64,000 bases of DNA from Pempheris klunzingeri (taxonomy: Eukaryota; Chordata; Actinopteri; Acropomatiformes; Pempheridae), in NCBI RefSeq assembly GCF_042242105.1, contig NC_092026.1:21602691-21666690 (forward strand), read 5' to 3'. The notes below the pieces were generated by a model, which was given only the letters and a program-made list of their open reading frames with translations, was not told the DNA's origin and ran no database searches. Of this stretch, positions 1 to 20,983 are shown one piece after another. Position numbers and translations under genes: made by a program. Position 1 is the stretch's first letter; every line of letters starts with the position of its first letter.

Positions 1-419
1 AATCAATTCATGTAAATTTAACAGCGGTTCAAAAGGTCATCTACTCCAGCCTTCAAGATACAACATGTTCTATCCACTATTCTTTCATTTTCATTCAGGG
101 AGAGGTTAAAACTGCAACATGAGCTATAAGTAAACAACAAAGTTGCAACATGAGCAACAGGAATCAGTTCCTGAGGTCCTCTCTCTGGTTTTCCAGTGGA
201 TATATTTCCTACCATTGATAAGTTTCATACTCAGAAGGTTTATCCACTTCAAATCAAGTTAGCAAACAATATTGCTTCACTGTCTTTATGCCTATAAAAA
301 CAACGCCCGCTCTGTTGTGCCCACAGCCAGTGAGGCTCTATTAGATGTAGTGCGTGCTGCTGGAAAATTCAAAGTGGTGTGACTGAGACATGTGACAGCA
401 TCCTGTGTGTATGTGTGTG

Positions 420-457
<38 letters not shown>

Positions 458-473
458 GCTCCCTCTCTCTCAG
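1..473 (+). other. rheb: 3' end of the last rheb intron
   Basis: No exon is visible here. The stretch precedes the rheb terminal exon and ends in a strong 3' splice site: a polypyrimidine tract at 457-472 followed by CAG at 471-473. A long (GT)n tract at 404-456 lies directly upstream of the pyrimidines. Confidence 0.6.
404..456 (+). repeat. (GT)n microsatellite beside a splice acceptor
   Basis: About 53 bases of GT repeat, with a few interruptions in the first 20 bases. The pure part ends only 17 bases before the rheb exon at 474. Length is likely to vary between individuals. Confidence 0.95.
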
Positions 474-566
474 ACGGCCGTGGAGGTTTTCCGGAGGATG
501 ATCCTGGAAGCAGAGAAGATGGACGGCGGCGTGCAGCCAGGAAAAACGTCCTGCTCCATGATGTAG
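474..566 (+). CDS. rheb: rheb, terminal coding exon (small GTPase C-terminus), partial gene
   Basis: This 93-base exon follows an AG acceptor and reads TAVEVFRRMILEAEKMDGG, then a short variable tail ending CSMM and a TAG stop. It matches the C-terminal helix and hypervariable tail of Rheb, the Ras-family GTPase that activates mTORC1 on lysosomal and other endomembranes when GTP-bound. Known Rheb ends in CSVM; CSMM here is also a CAAX box expected to be farnesylated on its cysteine. The exon starts at the same protein position, just before the TAV motif, as I recall for vertebrate Rheb. The paralogue RHEBL1 has a different tail, so it is less likely. The G-domain exons lie upstream, outside the window. 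The neighbour crygn, about 5 kb downstream, supports the call because RHEB and CRYGN are also neighbours in human. Confidence 0.9.
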   Translation, partial: TAVEVFRRMILEAEKMDGGVQPGKTSCSMM

Positions 567-1285
567 AGCCGCCCAATCAACACACAGGACACTGCACTGG
601 GATATCCCGTTACTTGAAGGCTAGCTGCCAGTTCTCCTCCACCTCAGCTGACTCCACCCCTCCAGGGTCCTAAATATCCAATACTGTCTATTTATGGCTC
701 TGATTCCACTGTTATTTATCAGTATTTCCTATTCCCTTTTGTCATCCTTGTTTTTCTGTGTGTTTGATAAAAAAAAAAAAAAAAAGGATGAGTGGTGGTT
801 CCCTTTGTCTTATATTTTCCACAATCCACCCCTCCTCCATCTCTGTGCTCGGCACTGATGCAAAACACAGAACATCATTTGGGTGTATCAGAAAAAATGT
901 TTTCCTGTGCTTGGTAATGACGACAACCGTAACTAAGGCCAGAGATAGTAGTGGCTTGATGCATCTTAGCTTCTCATTATGCAGCTCTCATGTAGGCTAC
1001 AAGCGCTTTCAACGAGCGTTTTAATAACAAGAGATAAGAGGAATGTCATGTCTGCCATGCATAGGCTCTGAAAATGGATAAGTAAACGCGTACGTTTCTT
1101 CTGATACATCACCAGCTGTTTGGTCCCTCCAATATTACAGCTCTTTTTCTACTTCATCTCCACGCAGTACCCACTTCTCTGTCCCTCAGTTTGTTTTCAT
1201 AGCAGTTACTGTCAGCCAAAAAAATCTGCATCCATTTTCTAATGTTGAAAATGTTGTACAAATGTTTTTGATTGTAATCATTAAA
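567..1285 (+). other. rheb: Probable rheb 3' UTR
   Basis: Non-coding sequence after the rheb stop. It contains a poly(A) run at about 769-785. ATTAAA at 1280-1285 is the nearest plausible polyadenylation signal; AATAAA at 1854-1859 is an alternative. The true transcript end cannot be fixed from sequence alone. Confidence 0.45.
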
Positions 1286-2220
1286 GCAAAAAGTGGTTAT
1301 GTAAAGCCGGGCTGAGTGTGGATTATTACTGCGGCTGATTGAGATTTTTGTCACCTGAGAAGCAGAGCAACTTTATTTATTCAGCATCTTTCAAATATAG
1401 TTCAAATTGCTTTCCAGAAGAGATATAAAGTAAAAAAAAATGATGGTAACATAAAACATATAATAGACACACAATTTTAAAAGAAAAGCAGGAGGAGGGT
1501 GCAGAATGCATGTGCAGGGTGGATAATGATCCTCCTTTTTCAGGGTATTTGAGGAGTGTCTCTTTTCAAATGAGATTTTTATGGTTGTGAGTAATGGAAT
1601 GACCTACGTGAATGCACAATTTCTGCACAAGGACAGTTTTCATTATTTCACTTTAGAGATTTCTGAATTTCCTTTGTTTCTCTCTGCTCTTCTCATTGGT
1701 TTGAAGTGGGCGGTGCTCAGGTAGAAAAAAAAAAAAAAAACATGTCACACATTTTAGTGCACCAATCAGGATTTTGAAATATCGAGTATAAATAATATTA
1801 ATCGAGTGAAGCCACTCCCACATAGTCCTGATGAAGCAGAAAACCCAACTCTCAATAAATGACACCTAAAGATGATTTTTAAGACTTAGATTGTTGCTTA
1901 TTTTAGTGAAAGTATTTGAAGTTGAGCCAGAGGTCAGTGCAAAGCCCTAGGAGCTGGTGCGATGTGCTTTCTTTCGGCCTTTGATAGGTGTCTTACAGTA
2001 GCAGCAGTGTTCTGAATGAGCTGAGGTAAAGACCGCTGCAGGACGCCAAACTGCTGAAAATGAAAGTCACGCTTGAACATGAATCTGCCACTTCCTATTA
2101 TTGTTTTTAAGATGAGAGTGGGAAGACTGTGTTTTTGACTCGATGTGGCTGTCAAAAAAAAGTAATAAGAAAGCTCCAAAGGTTGAAAAGAAGGAGAACA
2201 GGCACTTGCTCTTGCTCAGA
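1286..2220. other. Intergenic DNA between rheb and the Ly6-like gene
   Basis: AT-rich DNA with poly(A) runs near 1430 and 1725-1740 and one dispersed-repeat fragment (about 1925-2045). No gene is seen here. Confidence 0.5.
1925..2045 (+). repeat. Dispersed teleost repeat fragment, family A
   Basis: The block resembles an abundant fish repeat whose consensus reads roughly 'gagccagtgcaaagacct', then 'aactggtgtgatgtg', then 'gcattctgaatgagctg'. Matching words here are 'gagccagaggtcagtgcaaa', 'gagctggtgcgatgtgc' and 'gtgttctgaatgagctg'. I recognise the pattern but not a certain family name. A second degraded copy lies near 14060-14215. Confidence 0.5.
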
Positions 2221-2221
2221 C

Positions 2222-2227
2222 TTTATT
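2222..2227 (-). terminator. Polyadenylation signal of the Ly6-like gene
   Basis: AATAAA on the minus strand, about 150 bases past the TAA stop at 2378-2380. It is the first such hexamer downstream. Confidence 0.55.
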
Positions 2228-2377
2228 TGCCAAGTAAAAGATTGACAGAGCAAATGTGATTTTTCTAAAAAGTAGCTGCTTTGAATTCATACTCGCGATC
2301 ACACCATGGGAGCTGCCTGCAGCAACCGCAGTCTGCAGGAGTAATTCGGTTTTAAGATGCTCTGATACATTAGAATT

Positions 2378-3402
2378 TTACAAAGTGTTGCACATATCGT
2401 CACCACAGCAGGTGATATCGATGTAGGAGTTCATCTTCAGCATTTCACAGTCTGCTGGAGCCATGCATTTCTGGTACTGGCCATCTAAGAAAGTAGAACA
2501 AAAAAAAGGAAAATGTCGACTTTTAACAAAAATGTGCCAACTTCACTGAGCCAGTGTATTTTGACATGATTCACAAACATTTGACAAACAGTTTCAGTTA
2601 TTTGACATGCAGCTGACTTTCTGCTATATGTGACCTTTCCTGATGCTGTTTAGCCACAAATATGCTCTTTTCAGTTCCTTAGAATCCTGATTGATGTCTA
2701 GTGCCATGACATGTAAATGTTTTTCTTCGGTGAACTGTAACCTTCAGCTTGACTCTTCACAGCAAAGTTAATATTTATATCTGCCATTCTCAGGGCCATG
2801 TATTTGCCAGCGATAAAATAGTTGGAGCATGTTGAGAAACTCACGTGGTGCTCTGAGGAACCTGGCAGCAGCACAGCCTTCCTTCTCTGGTTTACAGGTC
2901 TCTACGGTGAGCTCACAGGTCCCTCCAGCCTTTTTGGAGACACACCTGTGGCAGTTCAGGGCTTCACCTGAAAACAAAAATCAGCAGAAAGATATTTCAG
3001 TCATTGTTTTTCTGATTTGTTTCAGTCTATGTGTTTTCTGCAGGAATCGGGTGAAGAGTATTTGCAAGTTATTAACAATGTTTGGTTTATTCTACTTAGA
3101 TGTAAAGGAAGCTATGAAGCCATATAGGACAATACTAGTAAGTCAGCTGCTTTTTCACTTTTTCCATTTGCTTTCATCTCATGTATATGACTCCCTACAA
3201 TCTGCTGCAAAATGAAAAGAATGCCTTTGAGCTTCTGACAGCTCTGCTGAGAGTTTGTTGCTGTACTGTATAGATTCAAAGAGACAGCAGACGTCCCTGT
3301 TGCACAGCAGCAGAGGTTCTGTTTATCCAGTGGGGAATCAGTGACAGACTCACCAGCTGTAAACAGCAGGGCGATGGTTAAAACCAGGACCAGAAACTTC
3401 AT
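2378..3402 (-). CDS. Secreted Ly6/uPAR (three-finger) domain protein, 92 aa
   Basis: Three coding exons on the minus strand, 3402-3354, 2967-2845 and 2484-2378, join in frame at GT-AG sites to give 92 residues. The start MKFLVLVLTIALLFTAG is a signal peptide. The mature part begins LNCHRC and ends CCGDDMCNTL, with ten cysteines, the full set for a five-disulfide three-finger fold; the CC-D-CN ending is the Ly6 hallmark. The protein stops two residues after this motif, so there is no C-terminal hydrophobic tail for a GPI anchor and the product should be secreted, as in the SLURP type. Each intron interrupts the gene where Ly6 genes usually do: after the signal peptide and inside the domain. 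A 5' non-coding exon (about 3730-3688) probably precedes an acceptor at 3424-3426. I cannot name an orthologue, and its ligand is unknown. Confidence 0.85.
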
Positions 3403-3756
3403 TGTTCTGTTCAGTGCTGCAGCCTATGAGAGATCAAGCACAGATGTCATGATACAGTAATCAAGTTTATTTTTAGGAATTGATTTGAAATATATAGTCT
3501 GAATTCGGAAACAGGTGCAGGTGTATCATGCACGCACAATCATATTGACACCAGTAGCAACTACATGGTAAAAATATCAGTATGAGTTTATATTGTTTGT
3601 TCACATTCACAACATATCTCAAAAAGAACTGAAGGTTAAATGCTCAAATAAGAGAAGAACACAAAAGCACTGTTTACGTGTACATACCTTGCTGATTTGT
3701 CTGCCTCAGGCTCCTGCCAAGTGACAAGTGAGATGTATTCATCCACTTTCCCCCCT

Positions 3757-3763
3757 TTTTATA
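3757..3763 (-). promoter_or_regulatory. TATA box of the Ly6-like gene
   Basis: TATAAAA on the minus strand, within 'gggtataaaaagg'. A start near 3730 would give a short non-coding exon ending at a GT donor at 3687-3686, which splices to the coding first exon. TATA promoters are typical of tissue-restricted genes. Confidence 0.6.
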
Positions 3764-3769
3764 CCCGTT

Positions 3770-5377
3770 CATACTTTGCCCTGTCATGGTAACGTCCCAT
3801 TAAGTGGCGTATCTGTGTTGTGTCTATATGCTTAGCATCTCACTCACCCTGGGTACACTGTGTTCAGGGGTTGCAGTTTCCCAATGCTCCGATTCCTGCA
3901 TTATGCAAGAGCTCTCCACCCTTTGTCCACTGCTGTATATAATTTATGAGACTGCAAACATTCATGTATGCATTTGTCACAGACACAGATAAAGATGTAC
4001 ATTAGCTGTATTCGCGTCTTAAGAAGACAAGAGGACATTAGTCAAAGGCACAGTATGTTTGCTTTAGGTGGATTATGTCTGACCTATATGAGGCTCAGGG
4101 CTCTTTAACCGACATCAGCACCAGACATGAATTGACTGAGAACAAAGAATAAAGTCTGCACTGACTTGAGCTAGCACTTAATATAAAGCTAGTGAAAGAG
4201 AATAAAAGACTGGCACTCTCCCCAGCTGCCAGGCACTTAAAATAAATACCTGTAACTATCAAATAGATGCTGCATAAAAGACCAAAATATTTTCTTTGGT
4301 GAAGTGGAAATATTACCTCCATCAGATTTTACTCCTTTAAATACAATCCAGAGTACAGAAAATTGCTCTGATACATAAAGGCTGGTTGAAAAATGCTGCT
4401 ATTAATGCCTTACAAAAAAATGTTACGAATCCATTTTAAACCTTAATGTCTCACAAAGAAGCCTACTGACGAACAAATTGACTGCTACTGAAGTCCATGT
4501 GATTTTTGAATCTACGCACCTGAGAGAGAAGTGTTTTACAGTAACCTACTTAAGGAATGGCTACTTTAGTGTGAATGCCAAACCTTGTACTTTCTAAGTC
4601 TTTTTAAAAAAAAAAACTGCAATAAATCCACTCAACTGCAATAAATCACTTCAAGTTGTCATTTATGTGTTAATGTAGATGAAGGGAGGAGGCCTGAAGT
4701 CATACAGATCATGAAAACAGGTTTTTATCTGTTTTGTATCCTTCTCCACCTGCCTAACCTTCAAACTGGTGGCCTTTGATGTTGACTGAGAGTCTTCTCC
4801 CAAATTGTCATGGGTCAAGGTCTAAATAGATCCAGGGATCCTGTCAGGATCAGCAGCAAAGAAACAACAACATCCGAAGAGAAAAGCTGGTGGGAAATCT
4901 GCTTTGGAGTGTGACATCTGGGCTGCTCGGCTCCGCTTGGAAATGGACAAGGACCACACCTCATGGTTTCTACATTTTCCTAGTTGTCAGAGGACCTGTT
5001 TCTTGTTTGCACTGGGTCATTCATGTCCATTCGCCTCTGCTTTAACTGTCCCTCTGTGTTTGTTTTCCTCCTCGCCTGGACACAACCCAAATATTACTCT
5101 GCAACCCCAGACTCAGTGCAGCATCACTCCCAAAGCCCAATCAAAGCAAAATCTCTCTCTCTATTGTTTTGCCCCCCAGAGACAAACTCCAATATCAGCA
5201 CTGGCACATGTAAGGGAAACTGTCCATGTGGCAAAATGTCTAAACCCCCCATTGTTGTGCTTTTGTTGCCTCTGCCTCGCGATACCACCACACTCACTGT
5301 CCGCCATATATATCTGGGTGTCCAAATTTTTCCACTCTTATACTGTGTGACTAGTTTGGAACAGCAAACAGTGGAAA
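3770..5377. other. Intergenic DNA between the Ly6-like gene and crygn
   Basis: About 1.6 kb with no exon I can support. It must hold the crygn promoter. 'catatatatctgg' near 5304-5316 is a weak TATA candidate about 65 bases before the crygn ATG. Pyrimidine-rich patches occur at 5140-5170. Confidence 0.4.
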
Positions 5378-7494
5378 ATGTCTCAGTACTCAGGAAAGGT
5401 GAGTACCACAAGGGAGTGTTCCAAGGGATTTCCCAAACTTGTGCATGTGTGTCACAAACAAATGTGCATCACAACAGCTTTAATGTGGATGACCGGTCCA
5501 AGCTCAGATATTACTTAAACAGTGCTAAATTACACTTCAGCACAATATCTTTCGGACTACCTACAACACTCTTAGTCAGAAAACAAATTGCAGCATTTTC
5601 CATACAAGTATCTATTGGGAGAGAGAAAAAAAAATTAATGTTCACTTTTGGGGCATCTGGCAAACAGATCGTGTTCTATGAGGGAAAATGTTTCACTGGG
5701 AGGAAGCTGGAGATCTGCAGCGACTGTGACAACTTCCAGGACCGTGGCTTCATGAACAGGGTCAACTCTATTCGTGTGGAGAGCGGCGCCTTCATCTGCT
5801 TCGACCATCCAGACTTCAAGGGCCAACAGTACATTCTGGAACACGGAGAGTACCCTGAATTCCAGCGCTGGAATGCCCATAACGATCACATGGGCTCCTG
5901 TAGGCCAATCAGGATGGTAAGAGTGTGTGTGTGTGTGAGAGAGAGAGAGACCCCAGGGACAGACAGACAAATATTTGGTTGTTAAAAACAACAAAAAAAA
6001 AAAGCCTGGCAGACTGGCACATGTGTGGCCTCATTTGTGCACATCTGTTTTTCAGATGAGTCAAATTGAGAATCATTTAGATAACTAGGGTTTATAATGA
6101 TGCAGGCATATTAATAACTTGAAGGTTTTAACAACATGTACGTACACCATCAGCTGAAAGACACAAATGAGACAGTGGGCTACACGTCACCCTTTACATT
6201 CAAATTTAACCTTGAGGTTTCTATAAGGGTGTTTGTATAAGTGTTTGCACACACAGTACAGTCCCTGCCATATAAAGGATGAGGTCTTGGTCCTTAGCTG
6301 TAAAGTGAAGGTGAACACCGTTGCCATGACTCAGCGAGATGGGCATGCCTTTATCCTCCCCAGCATGGAGAGCACTACAGGATGGAGCTGTTCGAGGGAG
6401 ACAACTTCGGCGGCCAGTGTGTGGAGCTGTGCGACGACTGTCCGTTCCTGGAAGCCCGAGGCCTGACCAAGAACTGTGTCAATTCCCTCAGGGTTTATGG
6501 AGATGGAGCGTATGTATCTCTGCAGCAAGGGAGAGTTAGTGTTTGATTTAACGTGCTCAGAGCACATAAGAGGTTCTGAACATGTGCTAGAATATTTTAG
6601 TTTACTGTACTGCCTCGATGGGCTTAAGGGACACTGATAACTTGTGTGATGCTGTCTAAAAGGGTCAGCTCATCCAAGATAGACTTACTTATTTGGAATT
6701 TTAGCCTCCTTTATTGAAAGGAGACTGTAGATAAGACAGTCTGTTCTATTGTTTGTTTTTGTCAAGAACTCGACACAGAAATCCATCTGTAGTAATAAAG
6801 TGGAGATGAATTATGAGTTATGAGGGACTACTCCCTCGCTAGAGGAGCAGTTCCAGTGGAAGGAGGTCTGTGAATTATCCAGAGTAAGTGGGAAATTGTA
6901 TCTGTTGAATTTCTTGCAGGCAATTTTTCAGTGATTTTAGCACCACAAACAAAATTCCATTCCCCCTGCATTGTGTTGCGGTGGCGCGAGTTCAAGTCTG
7001 GCACAGGGGATCTGTTGCATACCATTTTGCACCCTCTCTCCCTCTCTCCCCTCATTTTCTGTCAGCACTCCACCCTCTCAACACTTTGGGGACATAACAA
7101 TCAACAAAAATAAAAAAAAATATATATCACAAAATTAAAATGTTTCTCCAGGAAAACAAAAAACACAGAACATAGAGACTTAATTGTATAACTACCACAA
7201 GAGGTAAGTAAAAAATTTTTTTTTGTGAACCCTAAGCATTAGTATATAAGACACTTTATAAGCCAAGTCAGAAAATATTGTCAGAAATATGTCATAAACT
7301 GAATTGCATATTTTTAAACCTTCTTTTATTAAATGTTTTTATATATTTTCCCAAACAGCTGGGTGCTGTATGAGGAGCCCAACTACCGTGGCCGCATGTA
7401 CATTGTGGAGAGAGGAAGCTACTGCACCCACATGGAGTGGCAGGCAGAGAACCCCAACATCCAGTCTGTTCGCAGGGTGGCAAACTACTTCTAA
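5378..7494 (+). CDS. crygn: Gamma-N crystallin, 183 aa
   Basis: Four exons, 5378-5398, 5668-5916, 6364-6509 and 7359-7494, join at GT-AG sites into 183 residues beginning MSQYSGKIVFYEGKCFTG and ending RRVANYF. The protein has four Greek-key motifs in two beta-gamma-crystallin domains; CDNFQDRGFMNRVNSI and DHMGSCRP are almost identical to vertebrate gamma-N. It is a structural lens protein of fibre cells, also reported in retina. The first exon encodes seven residues. Exon 2 encodes the whole N-terminal domain, as in gamma-crystallins, while exons 3 and 4 split the C-terminal domain motif by motif, as in beta-crystallins. This mixed layout is the known signature of gamma-N. Fish have more than one crygn copy; which one this is cannot be settled here. 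Intron 3 carries a SINE remnant. Confidence 0.95.
6955..7122 (+). mobile_element. tRNA-derived SINE remnant in crygn intron 3
   Basis: A B-box-like word, 'gcgagttcaagtctggcac', is followed by a region resembling the tail of a common fish SINE: 'ggggatctgttgcatacc', a CT-rich block of 'ctctccctctctcccc', then an A-rich tail at about 7108-7122. The 5' tRNA head with the A box is not clear, so the copy is truncated or decayed. Confidence 0.55.
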
Positions 7495-7603
7495 ACCACC
7501 TCACTGTCACTGGCAACACGACCGCAGGGATGAGATCATCCAGTGAGGAAAAACACGCCACACTGTCGAGTAATCACACGCTGACTCTGTGGGGCTGTAA
7601 AAT

Positions 7604-7679
7604 AATAAAAGGTGGAGAAAATGTTTGACAGTGCTTGTTGTTTTATTTTTGTACTGGCTTATTCTAAGGCTGAAATAAA
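7604..7679 (+). terminator. crygn: crygn polyadenylation signals
   Basis: AATAAA at 7604-7609, 110 bases after the stop, and again at 7674-7679. Short 3' UTRs are usual for crystallin genes, so the first is the likelier main signal. Confidence 0.6.
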
Positions 7680-7699
7680 GGAGCGATCCTATAATATCG

Positions 7700-10000
7700 A
7701 CAATCTTATTTCCAGTTTGTTCTCCTTTTATGTTCACTCAGTGTGAAACTTTTAACCAAGCCACCACATTTCATTGTAGAGACGGCTACAGGCTATGATT
7801 CAGGTAATTGCTTTCTATCGTATACCATAACTACAAAACCTTTAAGTACTGTGCTTTTGCTCATACTAATGGATCCATTATCAAGTTACATTTTACTCTG
7901 GATACCACTGAGCACAGATTAGCAGGTCAATATGTGGGCTTTTTATTTATCAAGGAGGGAATTAAAAAAAACAAAAAACTAAAAATTCACCTATTAAAAC
8001 TCACAAAGAGAAGAAAGAAACAAGAAAGCACCTCGCCTTTTGTAAGCGCACTCCCTCACACAAGTGAATGTTTGGCAGTCAGCAGTGAACAACAAAACCT
8101 GTGTGTCCTCCCTATACATACGGTGTATAAATCAAGAGTGAAAGAGAGATATTGCACAGGTTGAAGCGGTCTCTGCAGCTGCCCCGGGGAGCTCTGCTAC
8201 CACCTAGTGTCATTTATCTATTTTACTGTCAAGTCGTGACGCTCACCACGGGGGTCTCAAAGTGATCAGGTGGGGACTTTCGATACGACCCAAACACATC
8301 AAAAATATCCACATTTTCTTTGATTAAAAATAAATACGCACCAATTTCTGTATCATGGAATAATGTTGTCCAGTCTGGGTTTCATCTGCCTAAATTCAGT
8401 TTGTGTAACAAGCTTATGTCCTGTTTTTCATCACATTATGCACACAAACCCAATGCAACATAAAGTACTGACAGGCTGGGAATTTATGCATTTAACAGCC
8501 TTTTATGACACTAATAGCTCATAGTTTCTTGTTTTTTTATGCACCCTTGAATCATTTCCCTTCATGCTCTCATTCCTCTAGGAATGCCACACCATGGTTG
8601 TGACTCTTGGACCTTTAATGAGCACTCATGTGCTTTCCCTTCCAACAGTCATGACAACAGATCACCTATCTTTACAAGGTTTCGCTCATGGCCTCTATTG
8701 AGTTACAGGGTCAATATAGGATAGCTTAATGAGGAAATGCTTTGTCTTGAGTTACACTCAACAGCACTAGTTTAAGGGCGATTACCTATAGCTAACCTTA
8801 TTCCTGAGCCATTTGCTGCCTGAATTGGCTGGGTGTCACCAACATGCCATTCGTCTGGATGTCAAAGACAAGGGAGGGAGAGGGACCTGTGAGCCAGGCT
8901 TAATGGCATTTTAACAATGTCACTGCTGATTCGGTATGATGATGGCTTTTATTATTCTACACAAAGGACTTCAGTTTTAAAAGAGTGTGTCTTAAATGCT
9001 ACGAAGCAAACTCTGTGCCGTGATATTCTATTACTATGGACATCCACTTTTAGTTCAGAAATAAGCCTTAACTATTTTAACTCTTTTTAGGGAAATACTG
9101 ACTGGACAGACGGACAAATCATTTGACACAAAACATGAATCTGTCTTTTTTTTTAATTTATTTACAAAATATAAATATCACAAATCATTTGACATGATTT
9201 TAACAGTAGTACTATTGACAGATGTTTTGGAAACTGGGGGGCTGATTATTGTCCCACACTTCCTGCTTTGTGCTGGTTAACAGACTAACTTTAGTGACTC
9301 ATTATGAGATATGCTTTGACTCTATTTCGGTTTTGCTGCGTGAGATATATTTTATATTTAACACTGTCTGGCGGTGTGTAATTAGAACGAATACATTTTA
9401 AATAGCATTTATTTTATCGTGTTACTCCAAATTAGGTCAGCTATTTTTAGCTTCCACTTATGCATAAAAGATCAATGAGAAAGGCAACCCCCCCCCCCTC
9501 AGAATCCATCATAAAGTAATGTGTGAAGCTAAGAGATATTTATCACACTGACACTAAACTAAATTTTAATACGACCTAATACGTTTATGCTTTGAATGTG
9601 AGTGCTGGCTAATGATACTGGCACAGAATGAAAATGTAGCTTGTGTCCTTCCTGAGCCTGTGGTTGATTTATATCTGGTGAAACAGCGATAACACGCAAT
9701 TTCAATAACATATTACTAAAATAGTGCGCTCTCCTCTTCGTGCATCCATTAAAAGCAGCACCGAGAGTCTCGTTTTCAACCTCGGGCTAAATGATAAGAA
9801 CAGAAAACTACGAAAATACTAACTCTGACCACAGAAAGTGTAAGTGTTCTATCAGCTGGAAACGGGACACGGACTAACGTGGAAAGCACACATTTCACCC
9901 CAAACCCCTCATTTTACCTCCTGCTAAGGTCTTTTACGGTTCAAAATAACGCCATGAACATCGATGCGAGGCTACAATAAAGTCATTTCAGGCGTGTATC
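7700..10000. other. Intergenic DNA between crygn and acvr2b
   Basis: About 2.3 kb, mostly AT-rich, with no exon I can support. A short C run lies near 9489-9498. No clear transposon was recognised. Confidence 0.4.
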
Positions 10001-10528
10001 TACGGTGTCGTGTTAAGGTCATTCGCTGGCTGCCTGAATTCCCCTCTTTGTGTTTACACATCCGGGTTTCCCTGTTTGCAGCCCATTCCCCATTTAGAAG
10101 CCATTTTGGACACAGATCAGTAACAGGCATGTAAACCCCGACCGACCTCCCGATGCAGCGGTGCTACTATTCAAGTGAATAACCTCAATAAGAGCGCCGG
10201 CTTTCGTCTCGGATAGTTTATCGGCTTCCCATTCGGTTTTTGGACCCACTTCCGATGCGAAATGCCGCACCTTTTGCTGGAGTAACAGTGTGGCAGGCAG
10301 TTGGTCGCTCCTATCTTTTCTTGCAACATTGTTGCAGCGTCGCGGCTATTGACACGCGCTGTGGCGGCGGAGGAGGAGGAGGAGGTGGTGGTGGTGGTGG
10401 TGGTTAGGCTGCTGAGGGACCGGAGGCCTGTGGTCGTTTTGATCCTGGACTGATGTTTTGGACGAGCTGAGTTTTAATGTTCGCGACGGAAAGTGGGGGA
10501 AATCTCTGCCCTGTATTTAAAACGGAAC
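10000..10528 (+). promoter_or_regulatory. acvr2b: Probable acvr2b promoter and 5' UTR
   Basis: A shift to GC- and CpG-richer sequence with no TATA box, as expected of a broadly expressed receptor gene. GCCATTTTGG at 10100-10109 matches a YY1-type site. A GGA/GGT trinucleotide run lies at 10362-10404. The transcription start cannot be placed exactly. Confidence 0.45.
10362..10404 (+). repeat. (GGA)n(GGT)n trinucleotide run
   Basis: GGC, GGA and then GGT units in tandem, about 43 bases, in the likely acvr2b 5' UTR or core promoter. Confidence 0.9.
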
Positions 10529-20053
<9,525 letters not shown>

Positions 20054-20944
20054 ACGGGTGACACCATCCTTCACCTGAGCTCCTGACTTTTTATTTCTCA
20101 AATCCAAACTCAGCGGATCTCCGTGAATATTTAAAAGCATAAAAAAAAAACAACTAGCAACTTGAATGCAGCTGCTATTTTATCCCAATACTGGTATTTT
20201 TTTTTCCTGTTTTAATGTTTTCAGTGTTTTAAAGTTGGATCCTACTAACACATCCATCTGCTGTAGTTTTGAAGTAGTAATAAGTTATGCGATGGGCACA
20301 TCTGATAACACCCATGTGTCAAATCTTAAATGTTGTCATTACCTCATGTATTTCTTTTGTGTTAGTCTATTTTTATTACCTCATGAGTTGTTATCTTTGT
20401 CGTTTTCCTGTCTTGGTCATGATCGTCTGCGGCCAAATGAAATGAACCTTTGCTCCAAACCTCGGACGACGTGCTGCACACCTCGGAGGAACCGTTTTGA
20501 GACTGTTAGACAAAATATATTCATCTTCCTCAGGGGTCGAAGCTTCTCGATTTTTAAACTCGAGTGTGCTCCCTTATTTTAAACCTGTGAATGCCTCAGA
20601 ATGGGAAAAAAAAAAAAAAAGATTTTTAAAAAATCGGAGCACAGCTGTTTTATCACAAGGGAGGAGCTAAAACAGGAGCGGAGCGGTTGTATTGGACATT
20701 TGGGACTTTTTGAAGATTTGGGACAAGCGTCTTTTCCCCGGGGAACTACCTCTCAGGTATCCAGTAGGCTTCTTTGGAACATTTTCTCTATGTTGAGAGC
20801 CAAGCTATCCAGCTAGCTACCATGGACATATTCCTGGATTGGTTTTTTTTTCCTTCGTTTTTTTAATTATAGAAATTCAGAGTTACTCCTTTGCCAGTGC
20901 CAGGGGCATTGACAGATGCTGTCTGGAGTTGCAATGTTACACAT

Positions 20945-20945
<1 letters not shown>

Positions 20946-20983
<38 letters not shown>

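Noticed and set aside
4904-5985. Open frames of 148 and 333 codons before crygn
   Set aside because: The longer one simply reads through intron 1 into crygn exon 2 and out again into a GT repeat. The upstream part has no protein-like features.
6955-7030. tRNA gene
   Set aside because: Only a B-box-like word is present. No cloverleaf, A box or acceptor stem could be built, and the flanks fit a SINE.
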